Shown: piece after piece, positions 28,401 through 39,292 of the stretch
Layout: each line of letters starts with the position of its first letter
How positions within the stretch are numbered: position 1 is the stretch's first letter
The notes under the pieces: generated by a model
What the model was told of the DNA's origin: nothing
Seen by the model: only the letters and a program-made list of their open reading frames with translations
The model's database searches: none
Made by a program: the position numbers and the translations under genes
Origin: Verpa conica
Taxonomy: Eukaryota > Ascomycota > Pezizomycetes > Pezizales > Morchellaceae
Length of the DNA stretch: 64,000 nucleotides
NCBI GenBank assembly: GCA_033030425.1
Contig: JAUFSD010000009.1
Location: forward strand, 1,426,001-1,490,000
Direction of reading: 5' to 3'

Positions 28401-29216
28401 GATTAACATATATATAGCTGAATTTATGTATATTATTACTGGGGAATGCCCCCTGTATCTGGCAAAAGCTTGTTCAAGCCGACAATCCTAGCTTACGTGC
28501 CTGTACCAAAACCAGTTTATGCGCATCGCTAAAAAAAATTGAAGTCTATAGTATACCACGCTTAGCTGGTGAGAGTTTGGCCGGTAGGGAGGAGGCGGTG
28601 CTACCTGATAGTCATCAAACGTTTCAGAATTCATGTCCTGCTTATCATCACATTGAAACCTACTGCAAGGTGCAATGTACACCACAAAGTCTTTGGGTAC
28701 ATACGCTCCAAGGCTGGAGATTCGTGAAATTCTGTCCTACAGGGGAATAGATCAAACATGATCTCCGGAATTGGCCAGCTGTATAGGCTTGTAGAGCAAC
28801 CTCGTAGGAAGGGCACGACATGTCTTGTGGTCTAGGAACGCTCGAGGGCTCCACGAGCATGAGTCGGAAATCCGGCCCCATCACAGACATTCAATAGAAT
28901 CTTGTCTCGGGATGCCTTCCTGGGGGAGAGGGGGGAGGGGAGGGGCAACGCAGCAGAGCCTCGCGGATTTGTATACACAGAAAGAGCTGTTAGAGCCGGT
29001 ACTTAATTTATAGCGTGCATTTCTATAGTCTATACAATATCTATAAGAAAGTACCCTTTACGCTCATCTCGAAAATACAAAAGCACATAGTAAGAATCTC
29101 ATCAACCCCAGAAAGATAACCAGACATTTCTATACCCTTTGGCTACTCTACCATACAACCCTTTCTCCATCTTATATACTACCTCTCCTTAAGGAAGGAA
29201 AGAAAGAAAAAGATAA
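25491..29216. other. Gene-poor spacer, 3.7 kb
   Basis: Only short open frames with no recognisable family or splice structure. The one distinct element is a G-run cluster at 28922-28945, listed as a finding. I could not recognise transposase or reverse-transcriptase fragments. Confidence 0.5.
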
Positions 29217-29919
29217 ATGGACCTCGAAACCGGAACTCCAAAGACAACCCCCGAAACCTCTGGTACTAGACCCCACACTACAATTCTCCACAATCCCCAA
29301 AGCTTGGAGTGTAAATCCCAGCCGGAGCATGGGCGCTATAACGAACCCACCCCGATAGTCGAGCGCCACTACCAGCCCCAATTGGCTCCAGGACCCCTGC
29401 GCTCTAAGCCTTCTCCAAGCGAGAGCCCTCGCAACAAAACCCTCGGGGAGGAGTACGATACGCGTAGGCAAAACCACGCAAGGATACTTGATCCTGTTAT
29501 TGCGCAACAGGCGGTTGTACAGATCATTGGAGCTGTGCAACAGACAGCTTCAACCAATGAACCCTTAACCGAGAAACAAGCCAGTAGATCGCTCTTCCAT
29601 GCAGGACCCCCACCGGAGGATCCTGGTTACAGCATGAGAAATTTCCTTATCGTTAATCCACTATGGGATCCTAATGTTATATTCGCGAGGATCGCTGTTA
29701 GGGAGGGGCGTACATCTGTAGGCTACGTCCCCCAATTACCCCAGGCTAAGGTTATGACTGTATCAGAGGTGTTGGAACGCTCTGAGACTATCGTGAGTGA
29801 GGAAGGGTGGGATATCGTGGGTACGTTTTCTTGATCTGTAAAAAGGCTTCCTTTACCAAGCTCTAACGAGTGCTGTAGTGTGGGGAGAAACTCGAGACTA
29901 TAGTAGCTGTTTATTCTAG
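29217..29919 (+). CDS. Hypothetical protein, two exons
   Basis: I do not recognise this protein. Exon 1 is 29217-29820. A well-formed 58-bp intron (GTACGT donor, CTCTAAC branch-like site, TAG acceptor) joins it to 29879-29919, giving 214 aa ending GETRDYSSCLF. If unspliced, the frame stops at 29834 (205 aa). The first ~110 residues are polar and disordered, rich in Pro, Ser and Thr. The rest has a plausible folded composition (SMRNFLIVNPLWDPNVIFAR, then TVSEVLERSETIVSEEGWDI). No signal peptide or membrane segment. The ATG follows an A-rich leader (position -3 is A). It could be a lineage-specific gene; coding potential is inferred only from frame length and the splice signals. Confidence 0.5.
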
Positions 29920-32237
29920 ACATAATACTAGGTTATGTATAGGATAGTACGCTATCCTTTGGTCTGGCAAAGCTTATGCCTTAGAAACTAATTTTTGGTA
30001 GAAGTTGGAGCGGCTTGTTCCGGCCTGGGGAAAACGCACTCTTGGTTTTCCCCTTACCAATAAGAAGCAAGGTACATTACCCGTCAATTATTAGTCTAAT
30101 CTTCTTTTTATGTGATATGATTATGCTAACTCCTGGGGTTATAAGGAATAAAGTCTGTATTTGGTAAATTGATTGGATATAAAATCTGTTTAAGCATTCT
30201 TCTATAGGTTGTTGGTTCCTCTGGTTAGGAAATAAGTGGCTTTTTGACTTGTAATGGGTGGCTTTTTTATATCTATACACCTTATACCTCAGGGTCTAGA
30301 TCCTTTTTATAAATCAATTCATCGACGATGCTTAAATAGTAGTATTTGGTTTTTATAAGAATGTGTTCCTCGGACTATAAATGTTCTTTATCATACATTA
30401 TCACTCGGGCGTGGCCATATAAAAGATTGTAGTAGAAAAGAGACCCTAACTCATGATTCACCTGGGCCCTCAAACATAATCCTCTAGTCTATAATAGACA
30501 CTCGAGTCCTCTCTCATTAAGACTATTCAGTACCATATACAATAAATATCGGAGTAAAGGCTATTAAATAGGGGTAGTACGGGTGCTCCCTGCTTTATAA
30601 TAAAAAGGTTTACGTAAAAATGAATACACATAAGGAATGAATGGCCCTTCTGGGCATTTAATTTTATTAGAGTGCTACCTACTACTATTCATAGACACAG
30701 CTCCCCTATCCCTCCAACTCGAGGAAACAATAGCAATGCACAAAGATAAGATACTTCGAGAGAACCAGGATATTTTATTGAATGGGGACCCAAACTAGAC
30801 TTCAAGGGAGGTCTTGTAGAGGTTATTTGGTAATACAGAAGAATTAAATTCTTGTGTAAAGCTACCGGAAACCACGAATGTAGGGTTTTCCTCCCATACT
30901 ATAGACGAGCGGGTAAGATTATACCAGCTGGTTACAAGTATGAGGGCTAGGCTAATCGGCAGACAAGGCCTAGTTGCGAATTTTTGAGTATAGAAGCATG
31001 ATTGTGTAGTTCCGGGATATAGCCTGTAAGACGTACATAGTTTAACACTATAGTCGATGGATATATGAGCCTTTATTCCAGAAGTTAGAAATGTCTAATA
31101 CGGAAATTTAAAACTAAGTAGGGAATAGTGTAGAGTGTAGGGTTTGCGTAGATCAGAGGGTTTACTATCTTGATTCAATGTTGTATCATCAAGTACCCGA
31201 GGGCATAAGATGTCCCTATCATGGATAAAATTCATCATGAAAACGCGGGGTAGGGAAGAGTCGTAGATGGGTAGAGAAGTAATTCTACCTTATAAAAAGT
31301 CTTGAGACCCATCTTATATGTCGCCCTTGTTACAATAAGAGAAGTTCTGGAGGCACAAAGAACCACAGATAGGACTTTAGCGAGAAGCAAGATCTCTCTG
31401 TTGTCATTCCTGAAGCTGAGCTGGAATTATAGAGGCCTAGATTAAGAAATGTATTAGAACAAAGTCTTATTTAATGTCATTCCAGGGAAATAAAAATGTG
31501 TTTGGGAAGAATATCTCAGAAGTTATAAAATCAACAGGTACAACAAAGTCATTTTCAGACAGGGATAACTGTAAAATTTGAAATGGTTTCTCATCATCGT
31601 AGGCGAACTAGGGAAAATTATATTGTGGAAGAGAGCAAACAAAATCGCTGCAAAAGAGCTTACCAGTGAAATCGAATTCCACCCAGAATGCCATCATCCT
31701 TGGAATTGGCATTCTGGAGTGGACATTGCCGATTACTCAAACCGACGATTATTTTATCGCATACCAGGACATGTGGCATTCCTATATGATGTATCCTCGC
31801 TAAGCAGAGGCATCTATTGCATCTCCGCTGCTGATTGCGGAGGTAAGGTTGTGAGCCTGGCCGAAGAATTAGACGAATTGTATGTAGAAGTCAGAGAGAG
31901 GTGTATGGGAGGGGGATGGAGAAGAGGAAGAGTTTAAGTAGAAAACGTTTCCACAAAAATTTCTCCGAAGTGCCAAGGAACAGGGATCGTCTTGGTCCAG
32001 CCCTAAACCCTAGGTACTACCGGTAGAGCAACCCGAGAGTTCCAGCTCTTCAGACACCGTATTACTCAGTCATCTTCTTGCGGTTGACTTTGATAAGATT
32101 GTAGTGGGGCTTGAATACTTTACAAGAAGCCAAAACCCAATTCCTGCTTAAGTTCTTTCAAGAGCCAGGGATTTACATTTCTTCGACTTGGCTAACTAGT
32201 CCTTATTGAAAGGAAGTGGTATTAACTGGTCTTATTC
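29920..32237. other. Spacer with one orphan open frame
   Basis: No confident gene. An open frame at 31578-31937 lacks any in-frame ATG at its start and is described as a finding. The rest is AT-rich with no recognised motif. Confidence 0.5.
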
Positions 32238-33311
32238 CTATTTCTCACCCGCTACCCATGCCCAGCTTGTAGCACAACCGGCACCAACCGAAATAACCTT
32301 CCCCCCACTACCAGGAACTTTAATATCCTCAGCCATGCCCACAACATCCCTACCTCCCTCTTGATCTCGACTCTTCCCGCAATTCCCATGTTCGCCCCAC
32401 CCCCACGCTACTAGCCTTCCCTCGGTGATAGCAACAATATGCTCACTTCCTACAGCAAACTGCTGTATTGGGGCAAGTCCAGGCGGTGGCAGCTGTCCTC
32501 TATCATTCCTGCCGAAGCCTGTTAAACGCCCATCAGAATAATGGATATAAAGACTACTCCAAGAGGCTTGGATATCTGCTATTCCCTCAATATGAGCCCC
32601 CAGAGCATCTCTGATCCCATATTTATCATTTCCTAGAAACATCACCTTCCTTATATTGACCCCACCAATGTTCTCCGGGCGTGATAGGAGAGCACTAAAT
32701 TCTCTTCCACACACGGCCTTTTCCACTGGCCATGGCACGTCTTGGATCCTCCGCGGTGTGGATACGCTTGGTAAAGCTGGGGCTCCAAGCTGCCCTTTCC
32801 TTCCTGCACCCCAGCCGTAGATGTGGCCGTTCGAGAGGACTACAAGAGTATGTGACATACAAGAAGATACCCCCTCAATAGTTGTTCCTTCCGGGGGAAA
32901 GTCGGGGATGGATTGTAATATCGTTGTATGAACGGTTTCTCCAAGCCCTAGCTCTCCTTTGGTGCCATTTCCGGAGACGAAAACTCGATTATCAGAAGAA
33001 ATAAGGATCGTAAAATTCCAACCGGCAGAAGCAAGCTTCCATAGCTCACTATGACTAGGTGGGGGTATGGGCTTGAATATGGGCGACGAGACAGTTACAG
33101 GGATGCAGCATTGCGAGAACGTATTATCCCCAGCAGAGAAGGTTTCACCGGATGGGAAGAGGATTATTGTATGGTTCCCTCCTGCAACTATGGTTTTCGG
33201 AGGTCCTGAATTTGGGAAGGAAGTAAGGCTGCATAAGGTGGGTATATGAACATCTTCATCATGGGCTATCGAAAGTTGACCACGCCCGTTCGAACCGAAT
33301 GCGTACAACAT
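32238..33311 (-). CDS. ATS1: RCC1-repeat protein, ATS1-like
   Basis: Intronless, 357 aa beta-propeller of RCC1-type repeats. Diagnostic blocks are MLYAFGSNGRGQL, RVFVSGNGTKGELGLGE, GHIYGWGAGRKGQLGAPAL, RLTGFGRNDRGQLPPPGL and LVAWGWGEHGNCG. Length and repeat layout match yeast Ats1 (333 aa), which binds Kti11 and acts with the diphthamide and Elongator wobble-uridine modification machinery; that role is inferred from family, not from this sequence. It ends GAGCATSWAWVAGEK, resembling the conserved Ats1 C-terminus. The ATG at 33311 was chosen because the codon before it is TTG, not a second ATG. It is divergent from RPS16 with 444 bp between start codons. Confidence 0.85.
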   Translation of the reverse strand: MLYAFGSNGRGQLSIAHDEDVHIPTLCSLTSFPNSGPPKTIVAGGNHTIILFPSGETFSAGDNTFSQCCIPVTVSSPIFKPIPPPSHSELWKLASAGWNFTILISSDNRVFVSGNGTKGELGLGETVHTTILQSIPDFPPEGTTIEGVSSCMSHTLVVLSNGHIYGWGAGRKGQLGAPALPSVSTPRRIQDVPWPVEKAVCGREFSALLSRPENIGGVNIRKVMFLGNDKYGIRDALGAHIEGIADIQASWSSLYIHYSDGRLTGFGRNDRGQLPPPGLAPIQQFAVGSEHIVAITEGRLVAWGWGEHGNCGKSRDQEGGRDVVGMAEDIKVPGSGGKVISVGAGCATSWAWVAGEK

Positions 33312-33755
33312 CAAGGGTCTCTTGTATTCTTACTGCTGAATTTAGTATTTATAAGGGTAGAAAACTATACACCCAGCGAACTATACCTAAAATTAATACT
33401 TTCAACTATCGAAATATCCAGGCCTCCATCGATCGTCTCCCACAGGTTCCTTAACCTACAGACGGATCCACTATCGTATCTAAAGTCACCTTGAAGTGAG
33501 GTTAAACGTTGGTGAAACGTATCGATAAGAGCCGCAAAGACCGGGTAACAAAGACCCTGGCTACCCGGGTTAGGTTACAGACCCTATCCAATGTGACTGT
33601 CTTTGGGCAGAAACGCACAGCGACCCACCGCGGATTCGATCATCACGAAAATTGTGCCCTACCAAATTCCTACCGACAACGAAACGACAGCCAGCCAGCC
33701 ACCCATTACGATCACCTCGACTACCCCCCCGAATCCGAAGAAACCGTAGACGAAG
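33312..33755. promoter_or_regulatory. Divergent promoter region ATS1 / RPS16
   Basis: 444 bp between the two start codons. It contains a HomolD-like octamer and an adjacent HomolE-like box placed suitably for RPS16 (separate entry). Confidence 0.55.
33581..33599 (+). promoter_or_regulatory. HomolE-like plus HomolD-like elements upstream of RPS16
   Basis: TGTGACTG at 33592-33599 is the exact inverted form of the HomolD box (CAGTCACA) that substitutes for TATA in fission-yeast ribosomal protein promoters. ACCCTATCC at 33581-33589 resembles HomolE (ACCCTACCCT), which lies just upstream of HomolD there. The pair is 156 bp before the RPS16 ATG. Match seen; function inferred. Confidence 0.5.
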
Positions 33756-34419
33756 ATGGCCACCCCTACTCAATCCGTACAATGCTTCGGCAAGAAGAAG
33801 ACCGGTACGTTGAATTGGAATTTTGGTGGAATTTTGATGAAAATCGGGGAGGGTGAAATGCTGACTCTTTTTTTCATTCATAGCTACTGCCGTCGCCCAC
33901 TGCAAGGTACATACTCCACCGCGGAATATACCTCCCCCCTCCTAAACTCTTCCGACCCAACACTGGATCCCTCGGAATCTAGCTAACCACCACCCTAACA
34001 GACTGGTCGTGGACTCGTTAGGGTTAACGGCTCTCCCCTGAACCTCGTCAAGCCCGAAGTCCTCCGCTTCAAGGTTTACGAACCCCTCCTCATCGTCGGC
34101 CTCGACAAGTTCGCCAACGTCGATATCCGTGTGCGTGTCACCGGAGGAGGTCACACCTCGCAGATCTACGCGATCCGTCAGGCCATCTCCAAGTCCATCG
34201 TCGCCTACTACCAGAAGTTTGTTGATGAGCACAGCAAGAACCAGCTAAAGCAGGCACTGATCGCGTACGACCGTTCGCTGCTCGTTGCCGACAACAGACG
34301 GTGTGAGCCGAAGAAGTTTGGTGGTCCAGGTGCCAGAGCGAGGTACCAGAGTATGTATACCCGGAATATCAGTTGGAGGGAAACTATGACTGACGTGGGG
34401 TCTAGAATCTTACCGTTAA
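33756..34419 (+). CDS. RPS16: 40S ribosomal protein S16 (uS9)
   Basis: Cytosolic small-subunit protein uS9, whose C-terminal tail reaches the P-site tRNA. Exons: 33756-33804 (49 nt), 33884-33906 (23 nt), 34002-34350 (349 nt), 34406-34419 (14 nt); phases close and the product is 144 aa. It starts [20 protein letters not shown], continues [14 protein letters not shown] and [19 protein letters not shown], and finishes [14 protein letters not shown], the invariant tail. The terminal KSYR is split so that the last exon supplies only its final residues and the stop. Length matches yeast Rps16 (143 aa). Introns of 79, 95 and 55 bp have canonical ends. Confidence 0.98.
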
Positions 34420-35771
34420 ATATCTGTTTTTCTTTTCTTTTTCGGAGGTATTTGCGGTGGGCTGGTGGTGCCGGATTTGCTTCAATATTGGGATGGGGTT
34501 TTTTCAATACTGTATGAAAAAGTTACAACAATAAAAAATGAGAAATTCGGTACCGGTGGTTTGGTTTGGGAAAAAGGATTACAAGAAAAGAAAGAAAAAA
34601 GTTTTTTTTTCCCGTCGATTTATACGAGAAGGCGTTTTGCTGGATATTTCGGATGATGGAGAAGGTGTATGGATCGTGAATTGGGATAGCCGGAATCAGC
34701 AGTATTTGGATTGATTATTTCTACATGGCATATCCCTGGTTCGCGGATTTATGGGTGGTGGGTTGATAATGTTTTGAAAATGATGGCCCGAGAAGCTTTG
34801 AACATCTTATTTGTCTCGGCTTGTCTTTATTTTCGTACACTGCTATTGATAGTCCTAATATGGGGCTTGCATTACCCATACTACATTTTCTACTTGATAT
34901 TCACTAGTTTAACCTGTCGGTTTTACTTTACATAAGTTACCAGCACATACCAGCGTATATCTCTTTGTTCCCTTCTTGAAAACGCACTTCAGAACAAACC
35001 CCTATTAAAAAGACATAAACTATATGTAACGCCCAACTTAAGCTTTAGTTATCCACAATTGAGCCTTAAACATAATACTCGGGAAATGGTATAGATATAG
35101 ATACCATTAACCAACGAAATTAAACTGTAGTAGACTAAATAAGTAAACTGGATATAGTGACTTTGTGCCTTTTCTACAATACATTGATGCGTTGCAAGGG
35201 GATTTCATACGAGTGATATTTGATGACTGTACCACAAAATCCCCAAAACAGCAGAGCAAACCTTACGTAGAAGGTTTGATCCATTACCAATACCGTAGGT
35301 TAACCCGATTTAGATTTTGTAGATATCTTCTGTTACTGTTGCCTCGTGTATCGTAGCTAGGAGTTGGAGAATGCATGTCGGTCTTTTCTTTTCACATGAT
35401 AAGCTGTCCTACCCAAATGATTATAGCTAGTGTATCTTTTTTCTCTACTACAATATCAACTGAAATCACATAAAGCTTCTTAATGGCCGATTATCGCACG
35501 GGGTCGGTTCCTACTTATCATAGATTGGAAAGTGTTTTTTTCAGAATAACAAGCGAGGAGGCAGCATAGAAAGAGGTAATAAACATTCTAAGCAAAGGAA
35601 TCTTCGTTTTAAGAAGCAAAGTAGTCCCTTCAAAGAACTCCACAACCACACTAAGCCAACAGAACCCATTTCCCATGTCTACCTATGAAACTCCGCACAA
35701 AAGCAAGCAAAGCCAAAGTACATACCCCGACAACGAAGAATAAGGCGCGTCCGTATGGATAGGGGAAAGGG
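34420..35771. other. Convergent spacer RPS16 / AMA1
   Basis: 3' flanks of two convergent genes. Open frames are short and hydrophobic, as expected of AT-rich noncoding DNA. No gene or repeat supported. Confidence 0.5.
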
Positions 35772-38189
35772 TTATCTAATCATCTCCCCGCCATCCTTCT
35801 CAATACCTTCCAAGCCTTCTAGAATATCACTCCCACCTAATACTCCCCTCCACCCAAGTACACCCCTTCTCGTCTCGCTCCATACTTCATGAAAGCGTAC
35901 TGTCTCATCACTAGCAGCAACGACAATACAACCCTCATTTTTCGGTTTACCTCTGCCAGCCCATCTTATACCTACAACACCGCTGATCCTACTAGCAACA
36001 CCAAACTCTTCCCTTAGCACATCACCATCATCGTTCCCACCCTCGGTACGTCTCGTGTTCCCTGTGTTAGCCATAGTAGTGTCACTGGCGATACTAGTAG
36101 AAGGATCATTAGGGCCTCCAGGATACGCAACCGCGTACAGAGCCCTCATGTCCTCTTGCCAAGGTATCTGCACAACTTGTTTGCATTCCGGCCAACTAAA
36201 CACTGCGATCCTTACTGGATGGTCAGGATTGGCATAGCCAAACGTTGCCGCAATTTCACGGTGGTTGACCGACCAGAGTAAGGAGGTGACCTGGGCAGAA
36301 ACGTTGATTGTTGCGAGTGCCGCGCCTGAAAACGTGTGGAAGAAATGTATACAGCGGTCGTTGGAGCCTCCGCCTGTAGAGTTTTAAAGGATCATTATCA
36401 GGCTAAAGGGATTGAGAGGAAGAAAAAAGCATACCAGTAGCAATCAGACTCTTCTGCCAGGGGCAAAATGCAATTGCTTTTACAGCGGCTCCATGTACCC
36501 ACCGATGCTTTTCCCCGCCTTGAACCACACCCTCATCGTCTCTTTCGCTAACGTCACGCCGTCTACTCACCACTTCCGATGCATCAAATAAACAGGCAAC
36601 ATTGTCATTTCCCCCAGTAGCAAATTGCTCACCATCTCCGCTCCAAGCCAATCCACAAATCTGCTGTGAATGGACTATAATCCTCTTTAGTAAGGTTATT
36701 GTAGCACTAGCAGAGCCTTGATCGAGTGATTCACGCATCCCATTCCACTCAATCGAGTAATAATAGACGTTCCCGAACTCATCACCGACGAGAAGCTCCT
36801 CCGTCTCTATTAATAGAAGCGGGGGGCGGGGGCGGTCCCCAGCAGCATAATTTGGGAAACGTGCCGACGAGCGATGAGAGACCACCGGTTTCCAAGCCAA
36901 ACACGCAACTCCAGCATTATGGGGGCGCTCAATCCTTGGTGTGGGCTCAACGGGATTCCATAGGCTAAGAGAACCATCAATTCTACCTATTGCAAGAATA
37001 TTATTTCCACCCTGCAGACATGAGAATGCAATAGAGGTCACATGAGATGTAGACCATGGCTCAAAAGGGCGAGCACCTCCAGCTTCTGTCCAACTGTATA
37101 CATCACTATTAAGCCCTACAGCTAATGAATGGGTATGTGGCGAGTAAGCAATAAGAGAGCAGTAGTAATCATCACGTAGGCCCGGAGCATCTAGAACTCT
37201 GAACGGGGTAGTAGGCACAGTTCGCTTTTGGGTCTTGCGGCATGGGGAATTTTGTGGCGTGGAATCATCTGTAACATGTTCTTAGATAAGAGAATTTTGT
37301 GGATAGGACAGAGATGAAGCTTACAACTTCCTGCCTCCAACACGTCTTCCCATAGCATATCACTCAAATTTTCACTCCGTGGGCTTCCCATAACCCCGCC
37401 TTTCCTAGACTGTCCATCCTTTCTAGGCTCATTTTCCCGAGTAAAACTAAGTACCCTGGCACTTCTGTCCACACCGAGTGCAGCAGATAACCTCCTCTCG
37501 TGTTTTTCCATTTCGGCTTCCGGACTGACTTTGTCACCAAAGACATTGATATGTACTTCTCTTCCTCTGGGCCTGGGTTCTTCTCTCCTTGCTGCTGCAC
37601 TGACCCCAATTCCAAATATACCAACAGCACCAGCACTGATACGTCTATTAATTCCGACCCGGACTGTGCTGATGGACCCGGTGCTCATCCTCGCTGTGGA
37701 AGTATTTCCAGTATCAGGAGAGGCACTACGGCCTCTAGTTGAGCTACTAATACTCCTACGAAGCAATTTTTCCTCGCTAGACAAGAGGTGTGTTGGGCAA
37801 TTCATCCGGAAGCTCTGGATATTTGCCCGGCTTGGGATAAACCGATCTGGTCCCGGGGATCTCTGGGACTGCTGAGAATTAGGGCGGGATCTAGAACGAG
37901 TACGCCCGCTCCCAGGAGTCGAGAAAGGTGATACCAATCGTGGTGAGGTATAAGAAAACCTCATTTGTGAGAGAATATCAGAGGGAGAAGGGGATGAGAT
38001 ATTTGTTGTAGCGAGCGAGGCTGGTAGGGGAATATGATGATGAGCAAAGACATGGCTACTTCTGATACCTGCTGGAGGAGGAGAATCCGGAGAGTCTATA
38101 GGAGGCGTTGTTCGAGCTGACCGGGAGGGAGGAGGAGTGAGAGTAAGGGATAGGTTAGTAGGGGCCGGTGTTGATGGGAGTGAAGGCAT
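35772..38189 (-). CDS. AMA1: AMA1-type meiotic APC/C activator (Cdc20/Fizzy family WD40 protein)
   Basis: Substrate-recruiting activator of the anaphase-promoting complex; the Ama1/Mfr1 branch acts in meiosis and sporulation. Exons: 38189-37325, 37268-36435, 36373-35772; phases close and the product is 766 aa. The first ~110 residues are Ser/Pro/Arg-rich. The C-box DRFIP is at residues 115-119 (GPDRFIPSR), followed by SSEEKLLRR. After intron 1 comes the propeller start KTQKRTVPTTPFRVLDAPGL, then LRDDYYCSLIAYSPHTHSLA. WD-type blades include HSQQICGLAWSGDGEQFATG and HRWVHGAAVKAIAFCPWQ. The GGGSNDRCIHFFHTFSG block spans intron 2. The protein ends with Ile-Arg, the IR tail that docks on APC3. Details such as SWPECKQVVQIPW and LGGSDILEGLEGI resemble filamentous-fungal Ama1 more than Cdc20 or Cdh1. 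About 130 residues of disordered insert separate C-box and propeller. Confidence 0.9.
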
Positions 38190-39292
38190 CTTGATAGGTG
38201 GACGATTTAAGGGAATGTATTGGGAATTGTATGAAGAGCCTTATTATAATAGTTTTACTTCAGCCTCTCTAGACTTTGTAGTTAGTGATAATGGAGAGTT
38301 AAAAAGTAGTGGCGGATAGGAGGATGGGAATTAATTGATTTGATGATTACCAATAGATTAATGAGAGACAAAGGTATAAGAGAGGGGGCGAGAAATCAAC
38401 ACTGGGGCATATGTCCGGAAGACGCGTTCTGTGGTGTATAATGGCACGTCGTCAGGTTTTATTTCTTAGATCACTTGATCTTCTAGCAAAGCCCCGATCC
38501 ACCACTGATCTTGAGTACGAGTGAGTGCATAAGGAAGAGGTGTAACTGAGGTGATATCACATCTAGGCAGCAACGCAGGAGGAGCATACAAGTCGTGCAT
38601 ATCGAAATGTGGCTTTGCAGGAACTTATGTGTGATTTGTACCTGCTCTTGGGTACTGTGTAGTATTAGATACTTCGCTGGGCGGTTACAATCATATCCTG
38701 TTAATAGATGTCTAACCTATTAGATAGCGAAACCAGAAATCATGGATACTCGTAGGTATGATCGAGTGGTGCAGGGTGCCAGGCTTGGCGAGGGTACTAG
38801 AGGGTCCACCATTGAGGGGTACTGGGCTATCAGGCACAGGCCAACGAGTCTTGTAGGCAAGACTACTTGTCGTAGGAAACTACCAAAGCTTCTTATGCTA
38901 CATGCACTCTAAATATTTAGTTCACATCACTTACTTTACTCTATCTTCGATATAGCGTACTCTATACTGCACCTGGCCCCAGAATCCCTTCAATACCCCC
39001 GGCAACTCCACAGGTACTTCCCGTGCAGTCCTCGCCAAGCCTGACACCCTGTCCACCGGACAATCATGAACGACATACTACCAGGGAATGTTTTATCTCC
39101 AGCCTCCGTTACACAAAAACACCTGGGTTCCCCTCATCGCGCAGCATAGACTTGCTGCAGGTGCAAGGGGTTGCGCGAACCGGATTTGTGACCTTAGGAA
39201 AGTCCAGCTTCATGGATAACAAGTCCCCTTCTTCCCTTGCACCCGGGAATATCACGTCGGTAAAGCGGTGATGACTCTATGAGATAAACAAA
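38190..39292. other. Spacer between AMA1 and the membrane/ankyrin gene
   Basis: Divergent promoters must lie here. A ~25-nt inverted repeat pair (38768-38793 and 39030-39057) brackets about 290 bp and is listed separately. No gene supported. Confidence 0.5.
38768..39057. repeat. ~290-bp segment bounded by ~26-nt inverted repeats
   Basis: 38768-38793 and the reverse complement of 39030-39057 share CAGGGTGYCAGGCTTGGCGAGG with one mismatch in 22. The ends are GGTG on both sides, with a 2-nt gap. The interior is not repeated. This fits terminal inverted repeats of a small non-autonomous element; no target duplication is obvious. Confidence 0.5.

Noticed and set aside
33285..33305. Sequence resembling a tRNA T-loop (GTTCGAACC)
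   Set aside because: Lies in the ATS1 coding region, with no acceptor or anticodon stem around it.
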